Positions 15,640 through 24,495 of a DNA stretch of 63,180 nt are shown piece after piece; the first letter of the stretch is position 1; every line of letters starts with the position of its first letter. Position numbers and translations under genes: made by a program. The stretch lies in contig JAIXSZ010000052.1 in assembly GCA_027484425.1 (NCBI GenBank), positions 1 through 63,180 of the forward strand, in the 5' to 3' direction. The notes beneath the pieces are model-generated. The model was not told where the DNA came from. It was given only the letters and a program-made list of their open reading frames with translations, and did no database searches. Source of the DNA: Sphingobacteriales bacterium. Lineage in GTDB: Bacteria > Bacteroidota > Bacteroidia > Chitinophagales > Chitinophagaceae.

Positions 15640-16629
15640 AAATACCGGAAATAGAAATGAAATTAAAAATATATACAATATGAAAACAAACCCACAACAC
15701 CCAACAACCCACATCCTCTAAATCTTAAAATCTAGAAATCGTGTTCCAAACAAAACCCCAACCGGAAAATGCCCACAAACCGGAAAAGTGAATAGCATTG
15801 ATAATCAACGACTTAAGTCCCAAAACGCATGAAAACACCAGAAACAAAGCGGAAATTAAAAATAAACAAAATATGAAAACGAACCCACAATACCCAATAA
15901 CCCACATCCTGTAAATCTTAAAATCTAGAAATCGTGTTCCAAACAAAAACCTAACGGCAAATGCCCACAAACTGGAAAAGTGAATAGTATTGATAATCAA
16001 CGACTTAAGTCCCAAAACGCATGAAAATACCGGAAACAAACCTAAAATTATAAATAAATATAATGTGAAAACAAACCCACAACACCCAACAACCCACATC
16101 CTCTAAATCTTAAAATCCAGAAATCGTGTTCCAAACAAAAATCCATCCGGAAAATGCCCACAAACCGGAAAAGTGAATAGCATTGATAATCAACGACTTA
16201 AGTCCCAAAACGCATGAAAACACTGGAAACAAAGCGGAAATTAAAAATAAACAAAATATGAAAACGAACCCACAATACCCAACAACCCACATCCTGTAAA
16301 TCTTAAAATCTAGAAATCGTGTTCCAAACAAAAACAACCGGAAAATGTCCACAAACCGGAAAAGTGAATAGCATTGATAATCAACGACTTAAGTGCCAAA
16401 ACGCATGAAAACACCGGAAACAAAGCGGAAATTAGAAATAAATACAATATGAAAATAAACCCACAGCATTGGGCAACCCACATCCTGTAAATCTTAAAAT
16501 CTAGAAATCGTGTTCCAAACAAAAAACTAACGGAAAATGCCCACAAACCGGAAAAGTGAATAGCATTGATAATCAACGACTTAAGTCCCAAAACGCATGA
16601 AAATACCGGAAACAAACCGGAAATTAATA
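15569..16629. repeat. Tandem array, six units of 191-193 bp
   Basis: Units begin at the GGAAAATGCCCAC-type core near 15571, 15764, 15956, 16149, 16340 and 16532 (spacings 193, 192, 193, 191, 192). Each has a strongly conserved block of about 80 bp containing the perfect palindrome GACTTAAGTC (first at 15617 and 15810; the fifth unit has one change), a variable block of about 55 bp, and a conserved block of about 50 bp ending GAAATCGTGTTCCAAAC. The sixth unit decays after its core. The minus strand of each unit is an open hydrophobic frame starting MWVVG or similar, discussed in the findings. Confidence 0.9.
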
Positions 16630-16841
16630 ATAAATGCTATATGACCATAAAGCCACAGCACACTAATATTCTCAATCCCCCTTAGCTGCTACCCAACTAT
16701 CCCTATAGTCGATTGTGAATTAATCTGTATGTATCATTCCTGAGTGTATCGTCTGCATTATTCATAGCCATTTGTTAACCACTTCCTCATACTATTGCAT
16801 TCACACCCAAAGACCGTAACTTTATACAAAAACATAAACTT

Positions 16842-17459
16842 ATGCTGCTGGAAATACACCCCGACAATCCGCAGCCACGGGCCATAAAAACCGTGGTAGA
16901 ATGCCTGCGCGATGGAGGGGTAGTAATCTATCCTACAGATACTATTTACGGCATTGGTTGCAACATCTTCAACGCTGATGCCATAACCCGTATAGCCCGT
17001 ATCAAAAACATAGAACCCAAGAAAGCACAATTCTCATTCATATGTGCCGATCTTAGCCACCTCAGCGACTATGCCAAAAGTGTATCCACACCCATTTTTA
17101 GGCTACTCAAAACCGCACTGCCCGGACCATACACCTTCATACTCGATGCCAGCAAGCAAGTACCCAAACAACTAAAAACCAAAAAAGACACAGTGGGTAT
17201 CCGCATACCCAACAACAATATTTGCCACACCATAGTCAAAGAGCTGGGCCACCCACTCATGAGTGCTTCCTTGCCTATGGATGTAGATGTAGAGTACTTC
17301 ACCGACCCCGAGGTCATGTACGATACCTTTGGCAGCGTCGTTGACATCGTCATCAATGGGGGCCCAGGGCACATACTATCCTCCACCGTCATCGACTGTA
17401 CCAGTGGTGTACCATTGCTCGTAAGAGAGGGCGCAGGCAAGTGGGAGCACCTTTTCTGA
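16842..17459 (+). CDS. YciO-like Sua5/YrdC-domain protein
   Basis: The 205-residue protein has the YrdC fold: GGVVIYPTDTIYGIGC near residue 25, IARIKNIEPKKAQFSF near 50, ALPGPYTFIL near 90 and DTVGIRIP near 115. The SxN loop that TsaC/Sua5 enzymes use (TSAN) is replaced by SASLP, the pattern of the YciO branch. True TsaC makes threonylcarbamoyl-AMP for tRNA t6A; YciO proteins have related but less settled activity. The canonical TsaC is probably the paralogue at 45,237. The gene marks the start of the conserved chromosomal part of the window. Confidence 0.8.
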   Translation: MLLEIHPDNPQPRAIKTVVECLRDGGVVIYPTDTIYGIGCNIFNADAITRIARIKNIEPKKAQFSFICADLSHLSDYAKSVSTPIFRLLKTALPGPYTFILDASKQVPKQLKTKKDTVGIRIPNNNICHTIVKELGHPLMSASLPMDVDVEYFTDPEVMYDTFGSVVDIVINGGPGHILSSTVIDCTSGVPLLVREGAGKWEHLF

Positions 17460-17505
17460 CGAGAATCACTTTATTTTGTATCAACATTAAAAAACAACAA
17501 GTACA

Positions 17506-18354
17506 ATGACAGCATATTTAGGCACAGGACTTCTAGGTGCGGGGTTTGTAAAAGCCATGCTTCGCAATGGCAATCAAGTGCAGGTGTGGAACAGGTCGGC
17601 AGCCAAAGCTCAAGCTCTGGCAGATGATGGAGCTATAGTGTGCACAACACCAGCCCAAGCCGTTAATGGAGCGCAGCGCATTCACCTTACCCTCAAAGAC
17701 GATGACAGTGTAAACGAAGTGCTGGAGGCCGCAAAGGCTGGTCTATCGCCCGGAGCCATTATCATAGATCACACTACCACTTCTGTAAATGGAGCCCGCC
17801 AGCGCACTGCTATGTGGAAAGAACGCGGTTTTACTTACCTCCATGCACCCGTATTTATGGGCCCACCCAATGCTCTTGAAAGTACAGGATATATGCTCGT
17901 TTCTGGCAATCAGGATGTCATTAGCGCGGTATTGCCTTTTCTCGAAAAAATGACCGGCAAAGTCCTCAACTTTGGCGACGACCCCGGCAAAGCCGCAGGC
18001 ATTAAACTCGCAGGCAATCTATTCCTTATTTCATTCACAGCAGGCATATCCGATACCTTGGCGTTAGCCAAAGCAGAAGGAATACCGGCGTCCGATATCG
18101 CAAGCCTATTCAATGAATGGAATCCTGGAGCCATGTTGCCCGCCCGCCTCAAAAGAATGATGGCTGGCACCTACGACAACCCTTCTTGGGAGCTCAATAT
18201 GGCACGCAAAGATGCAGGACTAATGATGCAAGAAGCCAATAATGCAGGGGTGCCGCTCACCATTATACCTGCCATAGCCGCCGAAATGGACCGATGGATA
18301 GAAAAAGGTTATGGTACCAGCGACTGGGTAGTTATATCAAAAGACAATCTGTAA
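17506..18354 (+). CDS. 3-hydroxyisobutyrate-dehydrogenase-like NAD(P) oxidoreductase
   Basis: The 282-residue protein belongs to the beta-hydroxyacid dehydrogenase family. It has a Rossmann GTGLLGAG at residues 6-13, an IDHTTTSV substrate loop near 88, and the catalytic lysine K167 in GIKLAGN with N171, followed by the all-helical C-terminal domain. Family members oxidise 3-hydroxy acids or reduce short aldehyde acids such as succinic semialdehyde or glyoxylate; the DHTTTS loop (instead of DxSTxxP) does not settle which. It is a single gene 46 nt after the YciO-like gene and convergent with the response regulator. Confidence 0.85.
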   Translation: MTAYLGTGLLGAGFVKAMLRNGNQVQVWNRSAAKAQALADDGAIVCTTPAQAVNGAQRIHLTLKDDDSVNEVLEAAKAGLSPGAIIIDHTTTSVNGARQRTAMWKERGFTYLHAPVFMGPPNALESTGYMLVSGNQDVISAVLPFLEKMTGKVLNFGDDPGKAAGIKLAGNLFLISFTAGISDTLALAKAEGIPASDIASLFNEWNPGAMLPARLKRMMAGTYDNPSWELNMARKDAGLMMQEANNAGVPLTIIPAIAAEMDRWIEKGYGTSDWVVISKDNL

Positions 18355-18383
18355 AAACAGCTAAGACTAGTAAACGCTACTCA

Positions 18384-18788
18384 TTATTGCTCAGCTATCA
18401 ATTTATGTATGCTAGCAATAGTGAGTGGTTTTTCTATAAACCCAGACACCAGAGGATGTGTTTTTGCTCTGTTCCTGTCCTCTGTCGCTATAGAGGAAGA
18501 AAGCATATAAATAGCATAATCTGTTTTCCTGAAATCATTGCTGTAAGTAAAGGTATCTAGTACATCCCACCCACTCGTAGCAGGCATGTTTATGTCCAGC
18601 AATAATATGGTTTTTGCTGTGTTGTCAACAGAGTCATACGAAAGCACAAACTTTACACCATCTAATGGTAGAGTGAAAGTTTTAATCATAGATCTGGGGC
18701 AAATTTTTTTAATAAACTTCGAACAGATCAGGTTGTTGATGGGGTCATCATCTATTATCACAAAACTACCTTGGTATATATCCTCCAT
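18384..18788 (-). CDS. Response regulator, receiver domain only
   Basis: The 134-residue protein is a single CheY-like receiver: acidic pair in IIDDDPINN near residue 12, phospho-acceptor D65 in LLLDINMP, switch Ser in YMLSSSI near 95, and invariant Lys in GFIEKPLT near 119. There is no output domain, so it must act by protein contact, for example in a phosphorelay. It starts 2 nt after the stop of the histidine kinase gene and is surely its partner. Confidence 0.9.
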   Translation of the reverse strand: MEDIYQGSFVIIDDDPINNLICSKFIKKICPRSMIKTFTLPLDGVKFVLSYDSVDNTAKTILLLDINMPATSGWDVLDTFTYSNDFRKTDYAIYMLSSSIATEDRNRAKTHPLVSGFIEKPLTIASIHKLIAEQ

Positions 18789-18790
18789 TT

Positions 18791-21208
18791 TTATAAGGTT
18801 GTTGGGTACTCTATTGTAAATGTAACACCTTTATTCACTTCACTATCCAAATATATTTTGCCACCCATTGTTTCTACATGTGTTTTAATCATGTACAGCC
18901 CTATTCCTTTGCCATCAGCATTACTATGAAATTTCCTATACAACCCAAATACCTCTTTAGCCCACTTATTCAGGTCAATACCCAGTCCATTATCCTTATA
19001 CACTATTGTAAGCTTATCCGTTGTTAGGTAGCTTTCAATAGAAATGACGGATGTTCTTTCAGGATGTCTATACTTGATGCTATTAGATATTAGGTTGAAG
19101 AATATGCTATGAAGGTAGCTTTTAATACAGGTTATTTCAGGTGCTTCGCTAAAGTTCGCCAGTATCCTTACATGCTCATTTTTTATTTGGTCATTTATAC
19201 TCAGGCATACATCGGCTATCACCTCCTCAAAGGTTACTAATTCTGTATGTTCACTAGCATTACTTTTTATCTGCAATATCTGGTTCAGGTCTTTTATTAC
19301 TTCGTCAAGTTTACCAGCCGTTACAGCCAGTTCACTTACATAAGTCGCTATATCTTCGTCAGTATTCCCTTCTGAGTTCATTAGTTCTGTAAGCCCCTTA
19401 ATATTAGCTACCGGCGACCTCAGGTTGTGCGATATTATGTACGAAAACTGCTCTAGGTCTTTGTTTCGCTGCATCATATCCGCCAGTATATTCGCACGTT
19501 CTTTTTCGGTTCTTCTTTGCTCTGTTATGTCTTGCGCTATCCCCAGCACTACCTTTTCATTTTTTCCGGGTAACGTATACGGTACCTTAGTAGTATGGAA
19601 AATGCGCTCTTTCCCATCTAGGTCGTTAAACACTACCGAGGTATTAATGTGTTGCACCCCAGTATCAATAATATTTCTGTCTTGTTCCAGATACTTGTCA
19701 TTGTCATTGTTGTCAGGGATTGTTTCATCCATAGTGCGTGTCACAATATCCTCAGGCTCCATACCACATAGTGTTGCAAAACTCTTGTTCGCAAACACAA
19801 AACGACCATTATAATCCTTAGCAAAAATGTGTTGAGGTATCAGGTTCATTATCATGTTAAGATTTGCTTCTGACTGTTTGAGTTTTTCATCAGCTAGTTT
19901 CAGATCCGTAACATCATGTATTACCCCGTATATACCCTTAGGTTTACCTTGTTTGTCAAATTCAAATTTAGACACCACATACACATTTCGCACACTTCCA
20001 TCCTTTCTTATTATCCTATGAAAATACGCACTGTTGCTATAATTCTCCATAGTTTCAGCACTTATCTTCTTCACCTGTTCCATATCATCCGGGTGCACAT
20101 AATCCAGCCACACGTCACCTCTTTGTATGGGCTCATTTTCCGGTAGTCCATATATCCTCAGCGCCTCCTCCGACCATGTAGTTGTATTTTTGTTCAGATT
20201 CACCTCCCAACTCCCGAAGTGCGCTATTGCCTGCGCTTCCCTAAGTTTACGTTCGCTGTGCGCTAGTTTTTCATCTGCCAGTTGTTTTTGTTTTGTCTTT
20301 TCCAGTATATCCAGCGCAAATGATATATCATTTGCAGCAGCTACTAGCAATGCTACTTCTTTGTCATTGAAATAGTCATTTTCAGATGAGTAGATGCTAA
20401 ACGAACCCACTATTTTGCCAAACAGCCTGAGTGGCAATACCATGCACGATTTATAGCCCCTTTTAATAGCATAAGACCTCCAATCGGGTAATTGTAAATC
20501 TCTCTCTATATTGTTACAAACATAGGGTGCTTGTGTGCTTAATATGGTGCCATGAGGGCCGTCTGGTGCAAAGGGTATATTCGTGAAGGCAGCTATATCT
20601 TCAGGTAGTATATTCGACTCAGCAAGTAAATTTACCCTAGTGTAGTCGGTATTAAATAGTCCAATCCATACTGTTTTAAACTGCCCAGTTTCTGTAGCTA
20701 TTTTGCATACCTGGTTAAACAGATCATTTTCTGTGTTGGTATGAACTATAGCCTGATTCACCTTACTTATAAATGCGTATAACCTATTGGCATGTTGTAA
20801 TTGTTTCTCTGCTTCTATAATATCAGTAACATCTCTGAAGTTATCTACAATTCCATTTATAGTGGGGTCATGCAGCATGTTTGTGACTATTGCGTCCAGC
20901 CATCGCCATGTGCCATTTTTGTGTTTTATACGGCCTATATGACCTTTTATGGGCATGCCTGGATTAGCCATTACTTTTGTCATTACTTCAACTAATGAAT
21001 CTCTATCATCTGGGTGGCAAATATCAAATACGTTCATTTGTAGTAACTCTTCTTCTGGATAACCTAGTACGTTTTTGATAGAAGGAGAAACATAGAATGG
21101 AATACCGGTTACTGTTAATATAGCAATAGCGTCAGAGCTTTGTTCAATCAAAGTTCTATATCTACGCTCGCTTTGATCCCTGTTGAGTTCAGTTAATGAA
21201 TCTGTCAT
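18791..21208 (-). CDS. Soluble PAS-GAF-PAS-PAS histidine kinase
   Basis: The 805-residue sensor has no membrane segment. Approximate order: PAS 1 (15-135), GAF (150-295), PAS 2 (320-440), PAS 3 (445-565), dimerisation domain with H594 in SHNLRSP, and an ATPase domain with LISNSIKYR (N box, about 700), DNGLGID (G1) and GKGIGLYMIK (G2). It lacks transmembrane helices and a receiver, so it should sense a cytosolic ligand, redox or light-like cue. The signal cannot be told from sequence. It is followed at 2 nt by its response regulator. A perfect -7 box and a 13-bp palindrome lie just upstream. Confidence 0.9.
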   Translation of the reverse strand: MTDSLTELNRDQSERRYRTLIEQSSDAIAILTVTGIPFYVSPSIKNVLGYPEEELLQMNVFDICHPDDRDSLVEVMTKVMANPGMPIKGHIGRIKHKNGTWRWLDAIVTNMLHDPTINGIVDNFRDVTDIIEAEKQLQHANRLYAFISKVNQAIVHTNTENDLFNQVCKIATETGQFKTVWIGLFNTDYTRVNLLAESNILPEDIAAFTNIPFAPDGPHGTILSTQAPYVCNNIERDLQLPDWRSYAIKRGYKSCMVLPLRLFGKIVGSFSIYSSENDYFNDKEVALLVAAANDISFALDILEKTKQKQLADEKLAHSERKLREAQAIAHFGSWEVNLNKNTTTWSEEALRIYGLPENEPIQRGDVWLDYVHPDDMEQVKKISAETMENYSNSAYFHRIIRKDGSVRNVYVVSKFEFDKQGKPKGIYGVIHDVTDLKLADEKLKQSEANLNMIMNLIPQHIFAKDYNGRFVFANKSFATLCGMEPEDIVTRTMDETIPDNNDNDKYLEQDRNIIDTGVQHINTSVVFNDLDGKERIFHTTKVPYTLPGKNEKVVLGIAQDITEQRRTEKERANILADMMQRNKDLEQFSYIISHNLRSPVANIKGLTELMNSEGNTDEDIATYVSELAVTAGKLDEVIKDLNQILQIKSNASEHTELVTFEEVIADVCLSINDQIKNEHVRILANFSEAPEITCIKSYLHSIFFNLISNSIKYRHPERTSVISIESYLTTDKLTIVYKDNGLGIDLNKWAKEVFGLYRKFHSNADGKGIGLYMIKTHVETMGGKIYLDSEVNKGVTFTIEYPTTL

Positions 21209-21216
21209 TTACTTTG

Positions 21217-21224
21217 CAAAGCTA
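21217..21224 (-). promoter_or_regulatory. -7 promoter box of the histidine kinase gene
   Basis: The minus strand reads TAGCTTTG, a perfect TAnnTTTG box, 8 nt before the start codon. About 10 nt further upstream (21235-21247) lies TTAAACCGTTTAA, a perfect odd palindrome at the -33 position and a possible operator. Confidence 0.5.
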
Positions 21225-21371
21225 TAAAAGCAGATTAAACCGTTTAAGTAATTGCGCATATTTGACAGGAATATAACTACGACAATAGACCACCAAATTA
21301 GTAACGCTGCAATAAACCAGGTTATTTTGTCGGATAAAATGACTCAAGCTTTCGTATTATCAACAACATTG

Positions 21372-21779
21372 CTATGAACAATACTTGCAAATGCCATGCA
21401 CCACTGTATTGATGCCTGTAGATGTAAAACCATCTGGTAATTGTAATGATGGTGTTTGTACGTGTGCTAGGCAAAACATCTTGTGGCATTTTTTACAATT
21501 GAAATGCACATGGTCTTCAGTATGAGTAGCATCAGGGCAGTTGTTATTACAAAATGCAAAGCGGGTAACCCCGTCAGTGTCTATAATTTTGTGTATCATC
21601 CCTGCCTCTTCAAAGTCCTTTAGTGTGCGGTATAGAGTTATCCTATCTACTTTACTAAAGCTACTCTCAAGTTCGGAGGGTGATAATGCCAGGTGTGTGG
21701 TGCTTAAAACCTCTAGTACTTTCAGCCGCACTGGGGTGGCCTTCATGCCCTTATCATGTATGTAGTCCGACAGAATCAC
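21372..21779 (-). CDS. Fur-family metal regulator, Zur-like
   Basis: The 135-residue protein has the Fur winged helix (GMKATPVRLKVLEVL near residue 11, DRITLYRTLKDFEEAGMI near 44) and the metal-binding C-terminus with HVHFNCKKCHKMFC and a final GICKYC, two CxxC pairs for the structural zinc. The start is GTG at 21779; no ATG lies early enough. Zur versus Fur cannot be fixed by motifs alone. It is divergent from a MerC-like membrane gene across 82 bp that holds a palindrome, so it probably represses both. Confidence 0.85.
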   Translation of the reverse strand: MILSDYIHDKGMKATPVRLKVLEVLSTTHLALSPSELESSFSKVDRITLYRTLKDFEEAGMIHKIIDTDGVTRFAFCNNNCPDATHTEDHVHFNCKKCHKMFCLAHVQTPSLQLPDGFTSTGINTVVHGICKYCS

Positions 21780-21783
21780 TCGT

Positions 21784-21838
21784 CAAAGATAAATAATAAA
21801 CGCAACATTGTTGCATCTGATTATAATTTGTATCTTTG
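21784..21838. promoter_or_regulatory. Divergent promoters with shared operator
   Basis: Two perfect TATCTTTG boxes face outward: minus strand at 21784-21791 for the Fur-type gene and plus strand at 21831-21838 for the MerC-like gene. Between them GCAACATTGTTGC (21802-21814) is a perfect palindrome around a central base, with the 6-1-6 spacing usual for Fur-family sites, and it overlaps the -33 region of the plus promoter. Confidence 0.6.
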
Positions 21839-21861
21839 CTCTACATTAGCTACTATTTGTT

Positions 21862-22278
21862 TTGTCATATTTCTCAAGATACACACCTGTTGCCGATAAG
21901 TTAGGTATTGTCAGTGCGCTGATATGTGCAGTACATTGTTTAATTATTCCAGCCATTTTTCTATTGAAATATACCTGGCTAGATAGTTCAGGCGCAGCCA
22001 ACAACAAAGCTGGGTGGGGTAGTGGCCTACCACATTGGTGGGAGATGTTAGATTATGTTTTTTTAATAGTGGGATTTATTGCAGTATATCATGCTGCTAA
22101 TCATTCTGCAAATAAGTATATTAAATTCTCTCTCTGGTTTTTCTGGTTGTGTTTGGCTTTGGCGGTTGTTTTTGAACAAAAACTGCACTGGATGGCATAT
22201 ATTGCCTCAGGAGGACTCATTTTTACGCACTTTTTCAATATTAAAAATCACACCAAGCATAACGAAAAAGATATTTGA
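21862..22278 (+). CDS. MerC-domain inner-membrane protein
   Basis: The 138-residue protein has four membrane helices (GIVSALICAVHCLIIPAIFLL, MLDYVFLIVGFIAVYHAA, YIKFSLWFFWLCLALAVVF, WMAYIASGGLIFTHFF). CAVHC in the first helix and a His-rich C-terminus fit the MerC family of small metal-handling membrane proteins; in Bacteroidota these usually sit beside Zur-type regulators rather than mer genes. The only good start is TTG at 21862, about 18 nt after the predicted transcription start. Zinc uptake or sensing is inferred from the neighbour. Confidence 0.75.
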   Translation: MSYFSRYTPVADKLGIVSALICAVHCLIIPAIFLLKYTWLDSSGAANNKAGWGSGLPHWWEMLDYVFLIVGFIAVYHAANHSANKYIKFSLWFFWLCLALAVVFEQKLHWMAYIASGGLIFTHFFNIKNHTKHNEKDI

Positions 22279-22515
22279 AATTTGCGAATGTGAATTCATT
22301 AACAATGCTTTTGTGAATGGAGCATATAAATTAAATTTCGCTATACTTAATAAAAAGTTTTGAAATATTCTTGTAATTCATTTTCTTTGCTGAGCGCTCA
22401 GACAAAATCATGACAAATGTTGTTTGTTGTAGTTTAAATACCTGGAAAAATAAACCTGTCAAAAACCTAAGAATACTATTACTTTTACAGGAACTTATCA
22501 ATTTTTTTAGTAAAG

Positions 22516-23847
22516 ATGCAAACTATACTAGTAGTTGGAGCAGGAAAGTCCTCAATATTTTTGATTGAGTATCTGCTAGAAAATGCTTCAAGAAACAAGT
22601 GGTGCGTTATAGTAGCCGATGGTGATGCCGCTGCAATTGCAGGGAAAATTAGAAACCATCCTAGCGCAGAAGCAGCCGTAATTGATATTACTAAAACAAG
22701 CGAACGTGAAGCACTGGTCAAACGGGCAGACATGGTGTTGTCTCTCATGCCACCTCACCTTCATATTCTTCTTGCTCACGACTGTCTTAAGTATAAAAAA
22801 AATCTAATTACGTCATCTTACATTTCTGATGAGATGCGTGCACTAGATGAAAAAGTAAAAGAAGCTGGGTTGATGTTTATGTGCGAAATGGGTTTAGATC
22901 CAGGGATAGACCATATGACAGCCAGCAAAATCATTAACAGTGTATACAAAGTAGCAGGTCGTATTTCTTCTTTCAAGTCATACTGCGGTGGTCTTGTAGC
23001 TCCAGAGAGCGATAATAATCCATGGCACTATAAATTTAGTTGGAATCCTCGTAATGTAGTGAATGCAGGCAAGGATGGTGCTAAATATCTGCTCAATGGC
23101 AAAATACAAGAAGTGCCTTACGAAAAGATATTTGAAAACAATAAAAAGATCAAGATACCGGGTCTCAATGCCTTAGCATATTATCCTAACAGAGACTCAC
23201 TGAAATATCCTGAAATTTATGGATTAGATGAGGTTAAAACTTTCCTTAGAGCCACGTTGCGTTATCCCATCTATTGCAAGGGTTGGGATGCGCTTATAAA
23301 ACTAGGTTTCACCAATCAGGATGAACCGATAGATACAACAGCTGTAACCTATGCCACATGGCTGAAGAGAAAAACAGGTTATAAAGACACAAGTATCTCT
23401 GTTCAGCAACATGTTGCTAACCTATTGGGCATACCAGTTACCGATCAGGTAATGACGCTGATAGAGTGGCTAGGTGTATATGACGAGGTAACATTGCCTG
23501 TCGGCAAATTTAACACTGCCGAAATACTAGAAGAACTGTTACAGCGCAAGTGGAACATGACACCAAACGATAAGGACATGGTAGTGATGCACCACGAAAT
23601 AGAGTATGAACACAGAGGTAATATGATAAATCTGGTAAGTACTATGCAACTTACTGGAGAAATCGGTGAGCGTACTGCAATGGCAAAAACTGTAGGATTG
23701 CCTATTGGTTTGTTGGCATCGCTGGTAATGACTAAAAAAATAAAGCCACCAGTTGGTGTTGTGTTGCCTACAATGCAGTCGGTATACAAACCAGTATTGA
23801 GAGAATTAGAGCGTTTTGGAATTGTATTCAGAGACGAAATAGTGTAA
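22516..23847 (+). CDS. Saccharopine dehydrogenase (lysine-forming type)
   Basis: The 443-residue protein has an N-terminal Rossmann motif ILVVGAGKSSIFLIEYL, the GLDPGIDHMTA motif near residue 132, the substrate-domain phrase SYCGGLVAPESDNNPWHYKFSWNPRNVV near 155, and a C-terminal dimerisation part. This matches LYS9-like saccharopine dehydrogenases, which interconvert saccharopine with glutamate and 2-aminoadipate semialdehyde in lysine degradation or in the aminoadipate route. It is a single gene with a very stable terminator behind it. A near-consensus -7 box (TACTTTTA, 22490-22497) lies upstream. Confidence 0.88.
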   Translation: MQTILVVGAGKSSIFLIEYLLENASRNKWCVIVADGDAAAIAGKIRNHPSAEAAVIDITKTSEREALVKRADMVLSLMPPHLHILLAHDCLKYKKNLITSSYISDEMRALDEKVKEAGLMFMCEMGLDPGIDHMTASKIINSVYKVAGRISSFKSYCGGLVAPESDNNPWHYKFSWNPRNVVNAGKDGAKYLLNGKIQEVPYEKIFENNKKIKIPGLNALAYYPNRDSLKYPEIYGLDEVKTFLRATLRYPIYCKGWDALIKLGFTNQDEPIDTTAVTYATWLKRKTGYKDTSISVQQHVANLLGIPVTDQVMTLIEWLGVYDEVTLPVGKFNTAEILEELLQRKWNMTPNDKDMVVMHHEIEYEHRGNMINLVSTMQLTGEIGERTAMAKTVGLPIGLLASLVMTKKIKPPVGVVLPTMQSVYKPVLRELERFGIVFRDEIV

Positions 23848-23871
23848 CATTATATTGGCCAACACAACCAA

Positions 23872-23918
23872 AAAAAGAGTGAGAGATTTGGAACAAGCCT
23901 TATTCTCTCACTCTTTTT
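23872..23918. terminator. Strong bidirectional terminator
   Basis: A perfect 15-bp stem (AAAAAGAGTGAGAGA and its complement) with a 17-nt loop and flanking A and T tracts lies between saccharopine dehydrogenase and smpB, which converge. Confidence 0.9.
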
Positions 23919-23969
23919 ATTTGTAGTTCTTCTTACAAAAATGTTATGTAAAAATATGCTTGATCGCAG

Positions 23970-24449
23970 CTACTTGAGATATCGTTTTATCTCTCTTTCT
24001 ACATCTCTTACCTTAGCTGTTTCTCGTTTGTCGTGTAGTTTTTTCCCTTTTCCTAATCCTATTTCCATTTTAGCGTACCCACTGTCAGTGATAAAGATAT
24101 TGAGTGGTACTATTGTAAAACCTTTTTCTTTTACTTTATTCTGCCACTTGGTTAGCTCTTTTTTTGTAAGCAATAGCTTACGGTCACGTACAGGTACATG
24201 ACCCGCATACCCAGCATTTTCGTAGGGAGCAATGTGCAGGCTTTTTATCCATAGTTCGCCAGCATCATTGAAAAAACAATAACTATCGTTAAAGCTAACC
24301 TTACTATTGCGTATAGACTTTATTTCAGAGCCTGTAAGCACCATTCCGGCTTTCAGCTTGTCTTCAATGGCATATTCGTGAGTAGCCGGGCGATTCTTTA
24401 TGAAAATGTTTTCGGGCAATTTTTTTGATTTAGATACACATGCAATCAA
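23970..24449 (-). CDS. smpB: SsrA-binding protein SmpB
   Basis: The 159-residue protein has the full SmpB pattern: NRPATHEYAIEDKLKAGMVL near residue 19, GSEIKSIRNSKVSFNDSY near 41, the central LHIAPYENAGY, the KLLLTKKEL helix, and the C-terminal GKKLHDKRETAKVRD tail that enters the ribosomal A site. SmpB delivers tmRNA to stalled ribosomes. No ATG precedes the conserved core; TTG at 24449 gives the best start. It lies 46 nt after accD on the same strand and is probably cotranscribed with it. Confidence 0.95.
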   Translation of the reverse strand: MIACVSKSKKLPENIFIKNRPATHEYAIEDKLKAGMVLTGSEIKSIRNSKVSFNDSYCFFNDAGELWIKSLHIAPYENAGYAGHVPVRDRKLLLTKKELTKWQNKVKEKGFTIVPLNIFITDSGYAKMEIGLGKGKKLHDKRETAKVRDVEREIKRYLK

Positions 24450-24495
24450 GTAACTGATGGTCAGTTTTTATTGCTTCTATACGGCAATGAAAATA

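Noticed and set aside
15569-16629. CRISPR array
   Set aside because: Unit length of about 192 bp, with conserved blocks of 80 and 50 bp and related rather than unique variable parts, and no cas genes nearby.
21372-22278. Mercury-resistance operon
   Set aside because: Only a MerC-type domain is present; no MerA, MerT, MerP or MerR, and the regulator is Fur-family.
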